From Chitinophagaceae bacterium (GTDB lineage: Bacteria > Bacteroidota > Bacteroidia > Chitinophagales > Chitinophagaceae): a DNA stretch of 64,000 nt. The stretch covers positions 1 to 64,000 of the forward strand of contig JADLCD010000020.1 of assembly GCA_020847395.1 (NCBI GenBank), written 5' to 3'. Shown piece after piece: positions 54,116-62,846 of the stretch. The position numbers and the translations under genes were made by a program. The notes beneath the pieces were generated by a model. It was not told the origin of the DNA, did no database searches, and saw only the letters and a list, made by a program, of their open reading frames with translations. Positions within the stretch are counted from its first letter, which is position 1. The number at the start of each line of letters is the position of its first letter.

Positions 54116-54151
54116 GGCTGATACCTGAAAGCTAATAGCTGACAGCTAATA
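54116..54151. repeat. Heptad array, AGCTNNN dialect
   Basis: Five tandem units (GGCTGAT, ACCTGAA, AGCTAAT, AGCTGAC, AGCTAAT) ending 25 bp before the cysH start. Confidence 0.75.
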
Positions 54152-54175
54152 AACTACCCATCAACTAAGTGTACT

Positions 54176-54910
54176 ATGACTCAGACGGATCCACAAAGCG
54201 AAATTCAACGAATTTCACAATTAACACAAAGTGCTGACATTGCTCAGAACCTGCGCTATATTGCGGCGCAATATCCTGGTGAAGTAATTTTTTCTACCAG
54301 TTTCAGTTGGGAAGACCAGGCAATTGCTCATATCATATTCAGTGAAAACCTGGATATACAGGTGTTTACTTTAGATACCGGCCGTATGTTTCCTGAAACC
54401 TATTCTACCTGGAGCCGCACGCTGGAAAAATACAATCAGCCTATTACTGCATACTATCCTGACGCCCTTTTATTACAAAAATTTATTGCTGAAAAAGGGC
54501 CCAACAGCTTTTATGAATCTGTAGAGAACCGCAAACAATGCTGTCATATACGTAAAGTAGAACCTTTGCAAAGAGCATTGAAAGGAAAGAAAGTATGGAT
54601 CACCGGCATACGTGCAGAGCATTCACCTAATCGTCATGACATGACGCAGGTAGAATGGGATGGTTCCAATAATGTAGTAAAGTATCACCCGATTTTGCAT
54701 TGGACAATGGATGAAACGATTGCTTTCGTCAATAAAAATAATATTCCTTACAACCCTTTGCATGAAAAAGGATTTGTAAGTATAGGATGCGCACCCTGCA
54801 CAAGAGCTATCCGCCCCGGCGAAGATTTCAGAGCCGGAAGATGGTGGTGGGAAGATGCATCGAAAAAGGAGTGTGGTTTGCATGTGCATGAAGAAGTTAA
54901 AAGTTTATAG
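54176..54910 (+). CDS. cysH: APS/PAPS reductase, iron-sulfur type
   Basis: A 244-residue assimilatory adenylyl-sulfate reductase. Cys pairs at residues 122-123 (RKQCCHIRKVEPL) and 205/208 (SIGCAPCTRAI) form the [4Fe-4S] site that marks the APS-reducing type, and the catalytic Cys is 233 in KECGLHVHEE. The PP-loop fold opens with IFSTSFSWEDQAIAH near 38, then FTLDTGRMFPETY near 64. It reduces APS to sulfite and AMP with thioredoxin; no APS kinase gene is seen in the operon, which agrees with direct use of APS. First gene of the cys operon. Its stop codon (TAG 54908-54910) falls inside a heptad array. Confidence 0.95.
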   Translation: MTQTDPQSEIQRISQLTQSADIAQNLRYIAAQYPGEVIFSTSFSWEDQAIAHIIFSENLDIQVFTLDTGRMFPETYSTWSRTLEKYNQPITAYYPDALLLQKFIAEKGPNSFYESVENRKQCCHIRKVEPLQRALKGKKVWITGIRAEHSPNRHDMTQVEWDGSNNVVKYHPILHWTMDETIAFVNKNNIPYNPLHEKGFVSIGCAPCTRAIRPGEDFRAGRWWWEDASKKECGLHVHEEVKSL

Positions 54911-54961
54911 TTTACAGTTTATAGTTTGCGGTTTTCAAAACCATAAACCTCAAACTCCAAA
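54901..54961. repeat. Heptad hairpin array overlapping cysH stop
   Basis: Left arm 54901-54931 (AGTTTAT, AGTTTAC, AGTTTGC) includes the last codons and stop of cysH; right arm 54937-54961 is complementary (CATAAAC, CTCAAAC). It fills the cysH-cysD junction. Confidence 0.88.
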
Positions 54962-54972
54962 TTATTTAATAA

Positions 54973-55881
54973 ATGAGCATACATCATCTTGATTATTTAG
55001 ACGAGCTGGAGTCGGAAGCGATTCATATTTTTCGTGAAGTAGCGGGGCAATTTGAAAAGCCTGCATTATTGTTTAGCGGAGGAAAAGATTCTATTGTACT
55101 GGTGCATCTTGCATTGAAAGCATTTCGTCCCGGCAAATTTCCTTTTCCTTTAGTACATATTGATACCGGGCATAATTTTCCTGAAGCATTGGAGTTCCGC
55201 AACCAACTCGCAGAAAAAATAGGAGAGAAGCTGATCGTAAGAAAAGTAGAAGATACCATTAAAGCGAAAAAGCTTACTGAGCAAAAAGGAAAATTTGCCA
55301 GCCGCAATCAATTGCAAACATATACATTGCTCGATACTATTGAAGAGTTTGCATTTGATGCATGCATAGGTGGTGCAAGAAGAGATGAAGAAAAAGCAAG
55401 GGCGAAGGAAAGAATATTTTCTGTGCGAGATGAGTTTGGCCAGTGGGATCCTAAAAAGCAACGCCCTGAATTGTGGAATACTTATAACGGTAAAATCAAT
55501 AAGGGAGAAAATGTTCGGGTGTTCCCCATCAGTAACTGGACAGAGCTTGATGTATGGAATTATATTCGCCGTGAAAAAATTGAACTGCCTTCCATATACT
55601 TCGCTCATGAAAGACGGGTGCTGGAATATGAAGGACAATATGTAGCGATTTCTGAATTTATCCGCATTGATGAAACTGATGTGATCATTAATAAAAAAGT
55701 ACGTTACCGCACTGTGGGCGATATGACCTGTACCGCCGCTGTTGCCTCTGACGCATCTACTATTGATGATATCATCAGCGAAATTATTGCTACCAAAACC
55801 AGTGAACGTGGCGAAACAAGGATTGATGATAAAGTATCAGAAGCAGCGATGGAGGACAGGAAGAAGAATGGGTATTTTTAG
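54973..55881 (+). CDS. cysD: Sulfate adenylyltransferase subunit 2
   Basis: A 302-residue PP-loop ATPase, the catalytic subunit that joins sulfate and ATP to give APS. The PP-loop is LLFSGGKDSIVLVHLALKA near residue 32; HIDTGHNFPEALEFRN near 65, CIGGARRDEEKARAKERIFS near 130, RVFPISNWTELDVWNYIRRE near 180 and SIYFAHERRV near 205 are the usual blocks. Normal length. It acts with CysN, whose GTPase activity drives the reaction. Flanked on both sides by heptad hairpin arrays. Confidence 0.96.
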   Translation: MSIHHLDYLDELESEAIHIFREVAGQFEKPALLFSGGKDSIVLVHLALKAFRPGKFPFPLVHIDTGHNFPEALEFRNQLAEKIGEKLIVRKVEDTIKAKKLTEQKGKFASRNQLQTYTLLDTIEEFAFDACIGGARRDEEKARAKERIFSVRDEFGQWDPKKQRPELWNTYNGKINKGENVRVFPISNWTELDVWNYIRREKIELPSIYFAHERRVLEYEGQYVAISEFIRIDETDVIINKKVRYRTVGDMTCTAAVASDASTIDDIISEIIATKTSERGETRIDDKVSEAAMEDRKKNGYF

Positions 55882-55886
55882 ATAGG

Positions 55887-55947
55887 AGTTCCAGGTTGCA
55901 GGTTACAAGTTGCACAACTTGAAACTTGAAACCTGGAACTTGCAACC
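55887..55947. repeat. Heptad hairpin array, AGGTTNN dialect
   Basis: AGTTCCAGGTTGCAGGTTAC-type units on the left arm (55887-55912) pair with complementary AACTTGA and AACCTGG units on the right (55915-55947). Cys operon junction between cysD and cysN. Confidence 0.88.
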
Positions 55948-55970
55948 AAAAACTTATAATTAAATTAATA

Positions 55971-57215
55971 ATGGACATATTAAGATTCATAACCGCAGGA
56001 AGTGTTGATGACGGTAAGAGCACACTTATTGGCCGCTTATTATACGATAGTAAAAGTATAATGATTGATCAACTGGAAGCGATTGAAAAGCAAACCAGGA
56101 ATCGTGAAGATGGTGAGATAGACCTGGCATTGCTCACTGATGGATTACGCGCTGAAAGAGAACAGGGTATTACCATAGACGTGGCATATAAATATTTCAC
56201 TACACCAAAACGTAAGTTCATTATAGCTGATGCTCCCGGTCATATACAATATACCCGTAACATGGTTACCGGCGCTTCAAACTCTGATCTTATAATAATA
56301 TTGGTTGATGCACGCAATGGAGTAGTTGAGCAAACACGCAGGCATTCTATCATCGCTTCATTGCTGAATATGCCGCAGGTGATTGTTGCGGTAAACAAAA
56401 TGGACCTGGTTGATTATTCGCAGGACGTATATAATAATATAGTAATTGAATACGCTGATCTTGCAAAAGCATTAGGGCTTGAAGATATTACCTATATACC
56501 CATCAGCGCTTTGAACGGTGATAATATTGTTGAAAAATCTGATGTTTTTTCATGGTATGATGGGCCGTCTTTATTGCACCTGCTGGAAAATGTGGAAGTA
56601 GAAAAAGCGATTAATCTTAATCATGCAAGATTCCCGGTGCAATATGTCATCCGCCCTCAAACAGAAGAACTGCACGATTATCGCGGATACGCGGGTAAAA
56701 TTATCAGCGGTATTTATAAAAAAGGAGATAAAGTAACGGTGCTGCCCTCCGCCACTGCTGCTACTATTCAAAAAATTGAAACAGATGGTGGTAAAGAAGT
56801 GGAAGAAGCTTTTGCGCCACAGGCTGTTGTATTGCATCTTGAAGATGATGTTGATGTAAGCCGCGGTGATGTAATTGTATTGCATAAAGATGTTCCGCAA
56901 ACTTCGCAGGAGCTTGAAGTATTACTCTGCTGGATGGACAATAAGCCATTGGTACCCGGCAATAAATACCTGTTGCAAATCAACAGCACAAGAGTGAGAA
57001 GCGTAGTAAAAGATATTGAATACAGGCTTGATGTTAATTCACTGGAAAGGAAGTATTCACCTGACCAGGTAGGATTGAACGATATAGTAAAAGCAACAAT
57101 AAAAACTGCGCAGCCTGTTGTGTTTGATAAATACAAAGCGCTGAGAGCAAATGGTGGAGCAATATTGATTGATGAAACAAGTAATGTAACAGTAGGGGCG
57201 TGTATGATACAGTAA
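55971..57215 (+). CDS. cysN: Sulfate adenylyltransferase subunit 1
   Basis: A 414-residue EF-Tu-like GTPase that powers CysD. G-motifs: G1 SVDDGKSTLIGRLLYD near residue 12, the REQGITIDVAYKYF switch I near 66, DAPGHIQYTRNMVTGAS near 85 and NKMDLVDY near 142. Domains 2 and 3 follow (for example VIRPQTEELHDYRGYAG near 233). No C-terminal APS kinase domain is fused, unlike CysNC proteins. The ATG at 55971 is chosen; the frame opens earlier at 55926 only because it runs through the repeat array. Confidence 0.95.
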   Translation: MDILRFITAGSVDDGKSTLIGRLLYDSKSIMIDQLEAIEKQTRNREDGEIDLALLTDGLRAEREQGITIDVAYKYFTTPKRKFIIADAPGHIQYTRNMVTGASNSDLIIILVDARNGVVEQTRRHSIIASLLNMPQVIVAVNKMDLVDYSQDVYNNIVIEYADLAKALGLEDITYIPISALNGDNIVEKSDVFSWYDGPSLLHLLENVEVEKAINLNHARFPVQYVIRPQTEELHDYRGYAGKIISGIYKKGDKVTVLPSATAATIQKIETDGGKEVEEAFAPQAVVLHLEDDVDVSRGDVIVLHKDVPQTSQELEVLLCWMDNKPLVPGNKYLLQINSTRVRSVVKDIEYRLDVNSLERKYSPDQVGLNDIVKATIKTAQPVVFDKYKALRANGGAILIDETSNVTVGACMIQ

Positions 57216-57231
57216 AAGGTTGAAGGTAGAA

Positions 57232-57333
57232 AAAGTTGCAGGTTACAGGTTTCAGGTATTCAAACTAAAAACCTGTAAACAAAATGTAAGCCGTAACCTG
57301 CAACTTGTAACCTGAAACCTGCAACCTGCAACC
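57232..57333. repeat. Heptad hairpin array, AGGTTNN dialect
   Basis: Left arm about 57239-57264 (GCAGGTTACAGGTTTCAGG-like) and right arm about 57289-57333 (AACCTGC, AACTTGT, AACCTGA). Occupies the cysN-cysE gap. Confidence 0.88.
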
Positions 57334-57359
57334 ATGCATCCACCATATACCTTAAAACA

Positions 57360-58169
57360 TTGGCACAAAATAAATTCATACAACAACTGGCAGAAAGAAA
57401 GAAAAAAACCTTTCTGACTTTTCCTGACAGGGAACTGGCAAAGCTTTTTATTGATGATTTATTTGCTTTGCTTTTTTTGCCGGCTACGTTGCGCCAGCAA
57501 AATACTTACGAGCTCGAAAAAGCTTTCGAATCTTTGAAGAGCCATTTGTCAACATTGATATATGAAGTATTGCGTGATGGCAAAGCAGCACAAAAAGCCG
57601 CGGATGATTTTTTTGAGGGACTTCCTGGTGTATATAATACTTTACTGAAAGACGCGGAAGCTATATTAAAATTTGATCCTGCCGCAGCATCAGTAGAAGA
57701 AGTGATTGTTGCTTACCCCGGGTTTTTCGCAACTGCCGTATACAGGTTCTCCAACCAGTTGTGGAAACAGGAAATAAGCATTTTGCCAAGATTGCTTACC
57801 GAATATGCACACAGCAAAACAGGTGTTGATATTCATCCCGGCGCAAGCATCGGTGAATCATTTTTTATAGATCACGGAACGGGTATTGTAATTGGGGAGA
57901 CTACCGTAATTGGTAAAAACGTAAAGATATACCAGGGCGTTACTATCGGTGCTTTAAGCGCTTCCCGCGAAAAGGCCATAGGTAAAAGGCACCCGACTAT
58001 TGAAGATAATGTGATCATATATTCCGGCGCTACTATTCTGGGCGGTGAAACAGTTATTGGCAAAAACAGTGTGATCGGCGGTAATGTCTGGTTAACAAAT
58101 AGTGTTCCGGCAAATGTGATGGTAGAACACAAGAGTGATATCACTCAAAAAGAAAAAAAGACAGCTTAG
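57360..58169 (+). CDS. cysE: Serine O-acetyltransferase
   Basis: A 269-residue serine acetyltransferase with the long N-terminal helical region of the EpsC/Bacteroidota type. It transfers acetyl from acetyl-CoA to serine for cysteine synthesis. The left-handed beta-helix (about 150-250) is marked by GVDIHPGASIGESFFIDHGTG, VVIGETTVIGKNVKIYQGV and PTIEDNVIIYSGATILGG; the catalytic His/Asp pair lies in FIDHGTGIV. The only plausible start is TTG 57360, because the nearest upstream ATG (57334) is out of frame. The cysK partner is not in the window. Confidence 0.92.
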   Translation: MAQNKFIQQLAERKKKTFLTFPDRELAKLFIDDLFALLFLPATLRQQNTYELEKAFESLKSHLSTLIYEVLRDGKAAQKAADDFFEGLPGVYNTLLKDAEAILKFDPAAASVEEVIVAYPGFFATAVYRFSNQLWKQEISILPRLLTEYAHSKTGVDIHPGASIGESFFIDHGTGIVIGETTVIGKNVKIYQGVTIGALSASREKAIGKRHPTIEDNVIIYSGATILGGETVIGKNSVIGGNVWLTNSVPANVMVEHKSDITQKEKKTA

Positions 58170-58191
58170 CAATAAACCTTTCAATGGAATT

Positions 58192-59040
58192 ATGCAAGAA
58201 CTAACTAATATACGGGGAAAAGTGATACTGGCAGCGGCCGGTCCCGGCGATCCTGAGCTGATAACGGTAAAGGCTACGCGCTGGTTACAAAAAGTTGATG
58301 TTGTATTAACAGACAGGCTGGTGAGTAATGATATTCTTACATTGTATGTAAATCCTTCTGCTGAAATTATATATGTAGGCAAACAATGCCGCAAAGGAAA
58401 TTCCACACCGCAGGAAACCATCAATGAATTAATGTGTACGCATGCACTTAGTGGAAAATTAGTAGTGCGTTTAAAAGGTGGTGATGTGTCTATCTTCTCC
58501 AATATACTGGATGAACTGCAGGTATTGAAAGAGAACAATATCGCTTATGAAATAGTTCCTGGTGTTACTGCTGCGCTTGGCGCTGCCGCATATGCAGGCA
58601 TTCCATTAACAGCACGTGGCTATTCAACTGCGGTAAGGTTGATGACTTATTATAAAAGTGATATTGTGCCGGATGATTACTGGAAGGAGTTGGCATCTAC
58701 AAAAGATACACTTGTATTTTATATGTCTGCTGAAACAGTAGAAGGTATCGTATCTAAATTGATCCGCAACGGTGTAAGCAAGGATACTTTTATTGCTGTG
58801 ATTGAGCAGGCAACAACACCGCTGCAACAGGTGCATGCAGTAAATATATATGACTTTGAAAAAATACAGGATACCCCGTTTCTTTCTCCGTCATTGGTAA
58901 TTGTGGGCAGGGTTGCAGCGCTGCACAATGAATTTGCATGGCTGGGAAACAGTGAAGAAAGAGCGCATTATTTTAAACCTGTAGCAACTATTCCGAACAA
59001 TTTAAACAATAATAAGAAAGCCAATGTTAGCAGAGCATAG
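58192..59040 (+). CDS. cobA: Uroporphyrinogen-III C-methyltransferase
   Basis: A 282-residue SAM-dependent methyltransferase (SUMT) that makes precorrin-2, the siroheme precursor needed by sulfite reductase. Landmarks: VILAAAGPGDPELITVKA near residue 11, LTDRLVSNDIL near 38, YVGKQCRKGNSTPQETIN near 61, VRLKGGDVSIFSN near 91 and PGVTAALGAAAYAGIPLTARGYS near 125. The ATG at 58192 gives the normal N-terminus; a longer frame from 58135 overlaps cysE. It overlaps cysJ by 17 bp. Confidence 0.94.
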   Translation: MQELTNIRGKVILAAAGPGDPELITVKATRWLQKVDVVLTDRLVSNDILTLYVNPSAEIIYVGKQCRKGNSTPQETINELMCTHALSGKLVVRLKGGDVSIFSNILDELQVLKENNIAYEIVPGVTAALGAAAYAGIPLTARGYSTAVRLMTYYKSDIVPDDYWKELASTKDTLVFYMSAETVEGIVSKLIRNGVSKDTFIAVIEQATTPLQQVHAVNIYDFEKIQDTPFLSPSLVIVGRVAALHNEFAWLGNSEERAHYFKPVATIPNNLNNNKKANVSRA

Positions 59041-60733
59041 ACTAAAAGCTTTTCAGGAGCTGGTAACACAATCATCCCGCGAGGAGCTGATATGGATGAA
59101 TGGTTTTTTAGCAGGACTGGTATCCGCTGAAGAAAAAGCTGCCGGGGCAGGAAATGCTGCAACACCAGTGTCAACAGTTGCTCGGGTAAACAAAATATCT
59201 GTTTTGTTTGGAACAGAAACCGGTAATTCCAAAAAGGTAGCTACTGAATTTGCTGCACAGGCAAAAAAACAGGGTATCAATGTTAAACTTACTTCGCTTG
59301 ATCAATATCGTGTGAATGATTTGTCTAAAGAAGAATATGCCTTCCTGGTGATCAGCACACAGGGCGATGGCGAACCGCCGGCTACAGCTAAAAAATTTTA
59401 TGATCATATTCACCAGCAGAATATTGCACTTGATAAAATGAAATTCAGTGTGCTGGCATTGGGTGATAGTTCCTATCCGTTGTTTTGCAAAGCCGGTGAA
59501 GACGTGGATGGACAGCTGATTAGATTAGGTGCTAAACGTATTGTGCCTTTACAAAAATGCGATACGGATTATGCGGAAGATGCAGCCTTCTGGTTCAGCA
59601 ATGTAATGAAGGCATTGAGCGAAGGCGGAGCCGGCACTGCTGTATCGCCTGTGGTAGCCAAGCCTGCTAAAGGAAAGAAAAATCATACCGGTACTATACT
59701 GGCTAATGTCAATCTTAACGATCGTGATTCAAATAAACAAACGCATCATATAGAAATTGCTATAGAAGATGACGTTTATTATGAGCCAGGCGATTCAATC
59801 GGGTTTATTCCTCATAATAAAAAAGAAACAGTTGATGCTATACTGGCTTTAACAGGTACAGATGGAGATACTGCTATTGAATTCAGGAAAGAGAAATATA
59901 CCATAGCGGAAGCGCTTGCTAAAAAAATCTGCATAGTTCACTTACCTGAAAGGGTAGTAAGGCAATATGCAGCAATTACGCAGCAGGAAATTCCTGATAC
60001 AAGAATTGATTTGCTCGACTTGCTAAGAATTTATCCTGTAAAAGATGCGGCACAATTTGAGCAGGTGTTGCATATTCTTGAGCCTGTAGCGCCACGATTG
60101 TATTCTATCTCATCTTCGCTGCAGGCACATAGTGGCGAAGTACATATTACTGTTGCAAGAGACAGGTTTACTGTAAATAATGAAGTGAAATACGGGCAAT
60201 GCTCAGATTTTCTTTCACAACTGGCAGTTGATTCAACGGTTGATTTTTACGTGCACAAAAACAGCCAGTTTAAATTACCTGCGCCTGATAAAGATGTGAT
60301 CATGATTGGTCCGGGCACCGGCGTTGCCCCTTTCCGCTCTTTTATAGCAGAAAGAGATGCGGTAGCAGCAACAGGGCGCAACTGGCTTTTCTTCGGGGAT
60401 CAGAAATTTACTGCTGATTTTTTATACCAAACAGAAATTCAAAACTGGGCTGATACCGGGGTGCTGTCAAGAGTTAATCTTGCTTTTTCGCGGGATCAAA
60501 GATCCAAGTTATATGTGCAGCATAAAATGCTTGAACAGGCAGCGGAATTGTGGAACTGGATTGAAGGTGGAAGCTATATCTATATATGTGGCGCAAAGGC
60601 GCCAATGAGTGTGGATGTAGAAAATACTTTACTGCAGATCATTGAACGATACGGCGGTAAATCTGTTGGTGAAGCAGTAGTATTTCTTGATCATTTAAAA
60701 GAGCAGGGAAGGTTTTTGCTGGATGTGTATTAG
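59024..60733 (+). CDS. cysJ: Sulfite reductase flavoprotein subunit
   Basis: A 569-residue NADPH-cytochrome P450 reductase-type diflavin protein. After a short N-terminal helical extension (about 1-60) comes the flavodoxin domain (SVLFGTETGNSKKVATEF near 62, TQGDGEPPATAKKFYDH near 112), then the FAD domain (RLYSISSSLQAHSGEVHITV near 360) and the NADPH domain (MIGPGTGVAPFRSFIAERD near 427, ending FLLDVY). It delivers electrons from NADPH to CysI. The reading frame starts inside the cobA end (17-bp overlap), suggesting translational coupling. Confidence 0.94.
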   Translation: MLAEHRLKAFQELVTQSSREELIWMNGFLAGLVSAEEKAAGAGNAATPVSTVARVNKISVLFGTETGNSKKVATEFAAQAKKQGINVKLTSLDQYRVNDLSKEEYAFLVISTQGDGEPPATAKKFYDHIHQQNIALDKMKFSVLALGDSSYPLFCKAGEDVDGQLIRLGAKRIVPLQKCDTDYAEDAAFWFSNVMKALSEGGAGTAVSPVVAKPAKGKKNHTGTILANVNLNDRDSNKQTHHIEIAIEDDVYYEPGDSIGFIPHNKKETVDAILALTGTDGDTAIEFRKEKYTIAEALAKKICIVHLPERVVRQYAAITQQEIPDTRIDLLDLLRIYPVKDAAQFEQVLHILEPVAPRLYSISSSLQAHSGEVHITVARDRFTVNNEVKYGQCSDFLSQLAVDSTVDFYVHKNSQFKLPAPDKDVIMIGPGTGVAPFRSFIAERDAVAATGRNWLFFGDQKFTADFLYQTEIQNWADTGVLSRVNLAFSRDQRSKLYVQHKMLEQAAELWNWIEGGSYIYICGAKAPMSVDVENTLLQIIERYGGKSVGEAVVFLDHLKEQGRFLLDVY

Positions 60734-60828
60734 GATTTGAAATTTGATATTTCAAATTTGAAATATCAAGATTTACCGAATATCCGGCATTTTATTAATA
60801 TCAAATTTCAAATCTCCAATTTCAAATA
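60734..60828. repeat. AT-rich inverted array, TTTGAAAT dialect
   Basis: Repeated blocks of ATTTGAAAT, GATATTTCAAA and the complementary AAATTTCAAAT, forming a long potential hairpin. It fills the cysJ-cysI gap right up to 4 bp before the cysI start. Confidence 0.8.
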
Positions 60829-60832
60829 ACTT

Positions 60833-62500
60833 ATGTCTGAAAAAAACAACCTGTCGTCAACCGAGCACATTAAAATGAAAAGTGACGGTTTACGGGGTAC
60901 TTTGAAAGAAAGCTTGAAAGATGAAATAACCGGTGCTATCCGTGAAGATGACCGGGCGCTGGTGAAATTTCATGGAATGTACCAGCAGGATGATCGTGAC
61001 AGGAGGGAAGAACGTAGTGCAAAAAAACTGGAGTGGTTATATTCTTTTATGATCCGCCTGCGTATACCCGGAGGTTTTATTACTTCGGAACAATGGGAAG
61101 CTTTGCATCATATTGCCGGGGCACATACAACCGGTGTAATTAAAATTACGACCAGGCAAACGGTACAGTTACATGGTATTTTGAAATCGCACGTAAAGCC
61201 AACTATACAGGCATTTAATACGGCAAAATTAGATTCCATATCCGCCTGTGGCGACGTAAACAGGAATGTAGTATGTGCGGCTCATCCTAAATTTTCTGCC
61301 CTGCACGAAGAAATATTTGAATATTCTCATAAGCTAAGCCAGTTGGCAAAGCCCAAAACAAAAGCTTATTATGAAGTGTGGTTAGATGAAAAACCACTTG
61401 GAGATAGAGAAGCGGAGGAAGATCCTTTATACCAGGACAGGTATTTACCGCGTAAATTCAAAATAGGCATTGCTATTCCGCCTACCAATGATGTAGATGT
61501 ATTTGCCAATGATTGCGGGTTGATAGCCATTGAAGAAAACGGGAAACTGGCAGGGTTTAATATACTTGCCGGTGGAGGAATGGGTGCAACACATGGCAAC
61601 GCCGCAACTTATCCAAGATTGGGAACTGTGCTTGGTTTTGTACCCGCCGGGGAAAAAGTATACAAGGCAGTATACGAAATGATTACAGTACAGCGCGACT
61701 ATGGTAACCGCAGCGACAGAAAATTATCCCGGCTTAAATATACACTTGATAACATGGGTGTTGAAGCCTTTAAAGCGGAACTGGAAAAACGTTGCGGATT
61801 TACACTGGAACCTGAACGTTCGTACAAATTTACCGGCAGAACTGATTTTTACGGGTGGCATAAAAATCATGAAGACAAATGGTATTATACCGCGTTTATT
61901 GAAAATGGCAGGGTTCATGATGATGAAGCATTGCCATTAAAAACTGCGTTTCTTGAAATAGCGCTTTTACGGAAATGCAACTTCAGGTTTACCTGTAACC
62001 AGAATTTAATTGTAGCTGATGTAAGTGAAAAAGATAAAGCGGAGATACATGCCATTCTTGATAAGTATGGTATTATTAAAGAAACAGAACAAGCTACTCC
62101 TTTACGCAAAGAAGCTATTTCCTGTGTAGCTTTCAATACCTGTCCGCTTGCGCTTGCAGAAGCACAACGCTACCTGCCGGCATTGCTCAGTAAAATGGAG
62201 CCGATCATGCATAAGTATGGTCTTGATGATGATAATATCAGCGTACGCATGACCGGTTGCCCCAATGGTTGTGCAAGACCATATGCTGCTGAAATTGCTT
62301 TTATTGGTACCTCATACGGGCATTATAACCTGCAGATAGGAGGCGACAGGGAGGGAACAAGATTAAACAAATTGTATAAGGAAAGTTTAGGCGAAGAAGC
62401 TATTTTGAACGAACTTGACGGGCTGTTAAAAACATACAGCAAAGACCGTCAGCCGGAGGAAACTTTTGGTGATTTTGTAATGAGGGAGGGGTTGGTTTAA
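60833..62500 (+). CDS. cysI: Sulfite reductase hemoprotein subunit
   Basis: A 555-residue siroheme/[4Fe-4S] hemoprotein that reduces sulfite to sulfide by six electrons. Siroheme-binding basic segments: GVIKITTRQTVQLHG near residue 97 and GDVNRNVVCAAHPKF near 138. The four cluster-ligating Cys are split as expected: CVAFNTCPLALAEAQRYLP near 430 and MTGCPNGCARPY near 475, where the last Cys bridges to siroheme. Family length is normal. The stop at 62498-62500 is followed at once by a cytosine-free octamer array. Confidence 0.95.
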   Translation: MSEKNNLSSTEHIKMKSDGLRGTLKESLKDEITGAIREDDRALVKFHGMYQQDDRDRREERSAKKLEWLYSFMIRLRIPGGFITSEQWEALHHIAGAHTTGVIKITTRQTVQLHGILKSHVKPTIQAFNTAKLDSISACGDVNRNVVCAAHPKFSALHEEIFEYSHKLSQLAKPKTKAYYEVWLDEKPLGDREAEEDPLYQDRYLPRKFKIGIAIPPTNDVDVFANDCGLIAIEENGKLAGFNILAGGGMGATHGNAATYPRLGTVLGFVPAGEKVYKAVYEMITVQRDYGNRSDRKLSRLKYTLDNMGVEAFKAELEKRCGFTLEPERSYKFTGRTDFYGWHKNHEDKWYYTAFIENGRVHDDEALPLKTAFLEIALLRKCNFRFTCNQNLIVADVSEKDKAEIHAILDKYGIIKETEQATPLRKEAISCVAFNTCPLALAEAQRYLPALLSKMEPIMHKYGLDDDNISVRMTGCPNGCARPYAAEIAFIGTSYGHYNLQIGGDREGTRLNKLYKESLGEEAILNELDGLLKTYSKDRQPEETFGDFVMREGLV

Positions 62501-62502
62501 TT

Positions 62503-62702
62503 TGGGAATTTGGGAATTTGAAAATTTGAAAATGTGGGAATTTGAAAATGTGGGAATGTGAGAATGTGGGAATGTGAGAATGTGGGAATGTGAGAATGTG
62601 GGAATGTGAGAATGTGGGAATTTGAAAATGTGGGAATGTGAGAATGTGAGAATGTGGGAATGTGGGGATGTGGGAATGTGGGAATGTGGGAATGTGGGGA
62701 TG
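62503..62702. repeat. 25 gapless octamer repeats, TGRRRATK
   Basis: Twenty-five consecutive 8-bp units from 62503 to 62702, without insertion or deletion: TGGGAATT, TGAAAATT, TGAAAATG, TGGGAATG, TGAGAATG and TGGGGATG. Positions 3-5 vary only between G and A, and position 8 between G and T. The plus strand has no C from 62464 to 62708 (245 nt). There are no spacers, so it is not a CRISPR array. Confidence 0.95.
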
Positions 62703-62775
62703 TGGAAGCAAAAGTTTTAGATTTATTCAACAGATGATGGTAATATACACTTATATTTATTATAACTGAAGGCAG

Positions 62776-62846
62776 GTGACTGATAGCTATGAGCTCAGGG
62801 CTCACAGCCTACAGCCGATAGCCGATAGCTGACACCTGAAAGCTCA
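62776..62846. repeat. Heptad array abutting a start codon
   Basis: About nine heptads (AGCTATG, AGCTCAG, GGCTCAC, AGCCGAT, AGCTGAC and others) run directly into the ATG at 62847. No conventional ribosome site is seen between array and start. Confidence 0.8.

Noticed and set aside
55926-55970. Longer N-terminus for CysN
   Set aside because: It translates the heptad array; the usual CysN N-terminus starts at ATG 55971.
62503-62702. Possible CRISPR array
   Set aside because: Units are only 8 bp with no spacers and there are no cas genes nearby.
62400-62805. Two minus-strand ORFs rich in His, Pro, Ser, Phe and Ile
   Set aside because: They are translations of the octamer array; the periodic peptide is a by-product of the repeat and they overlap cysI on the opposite strand.
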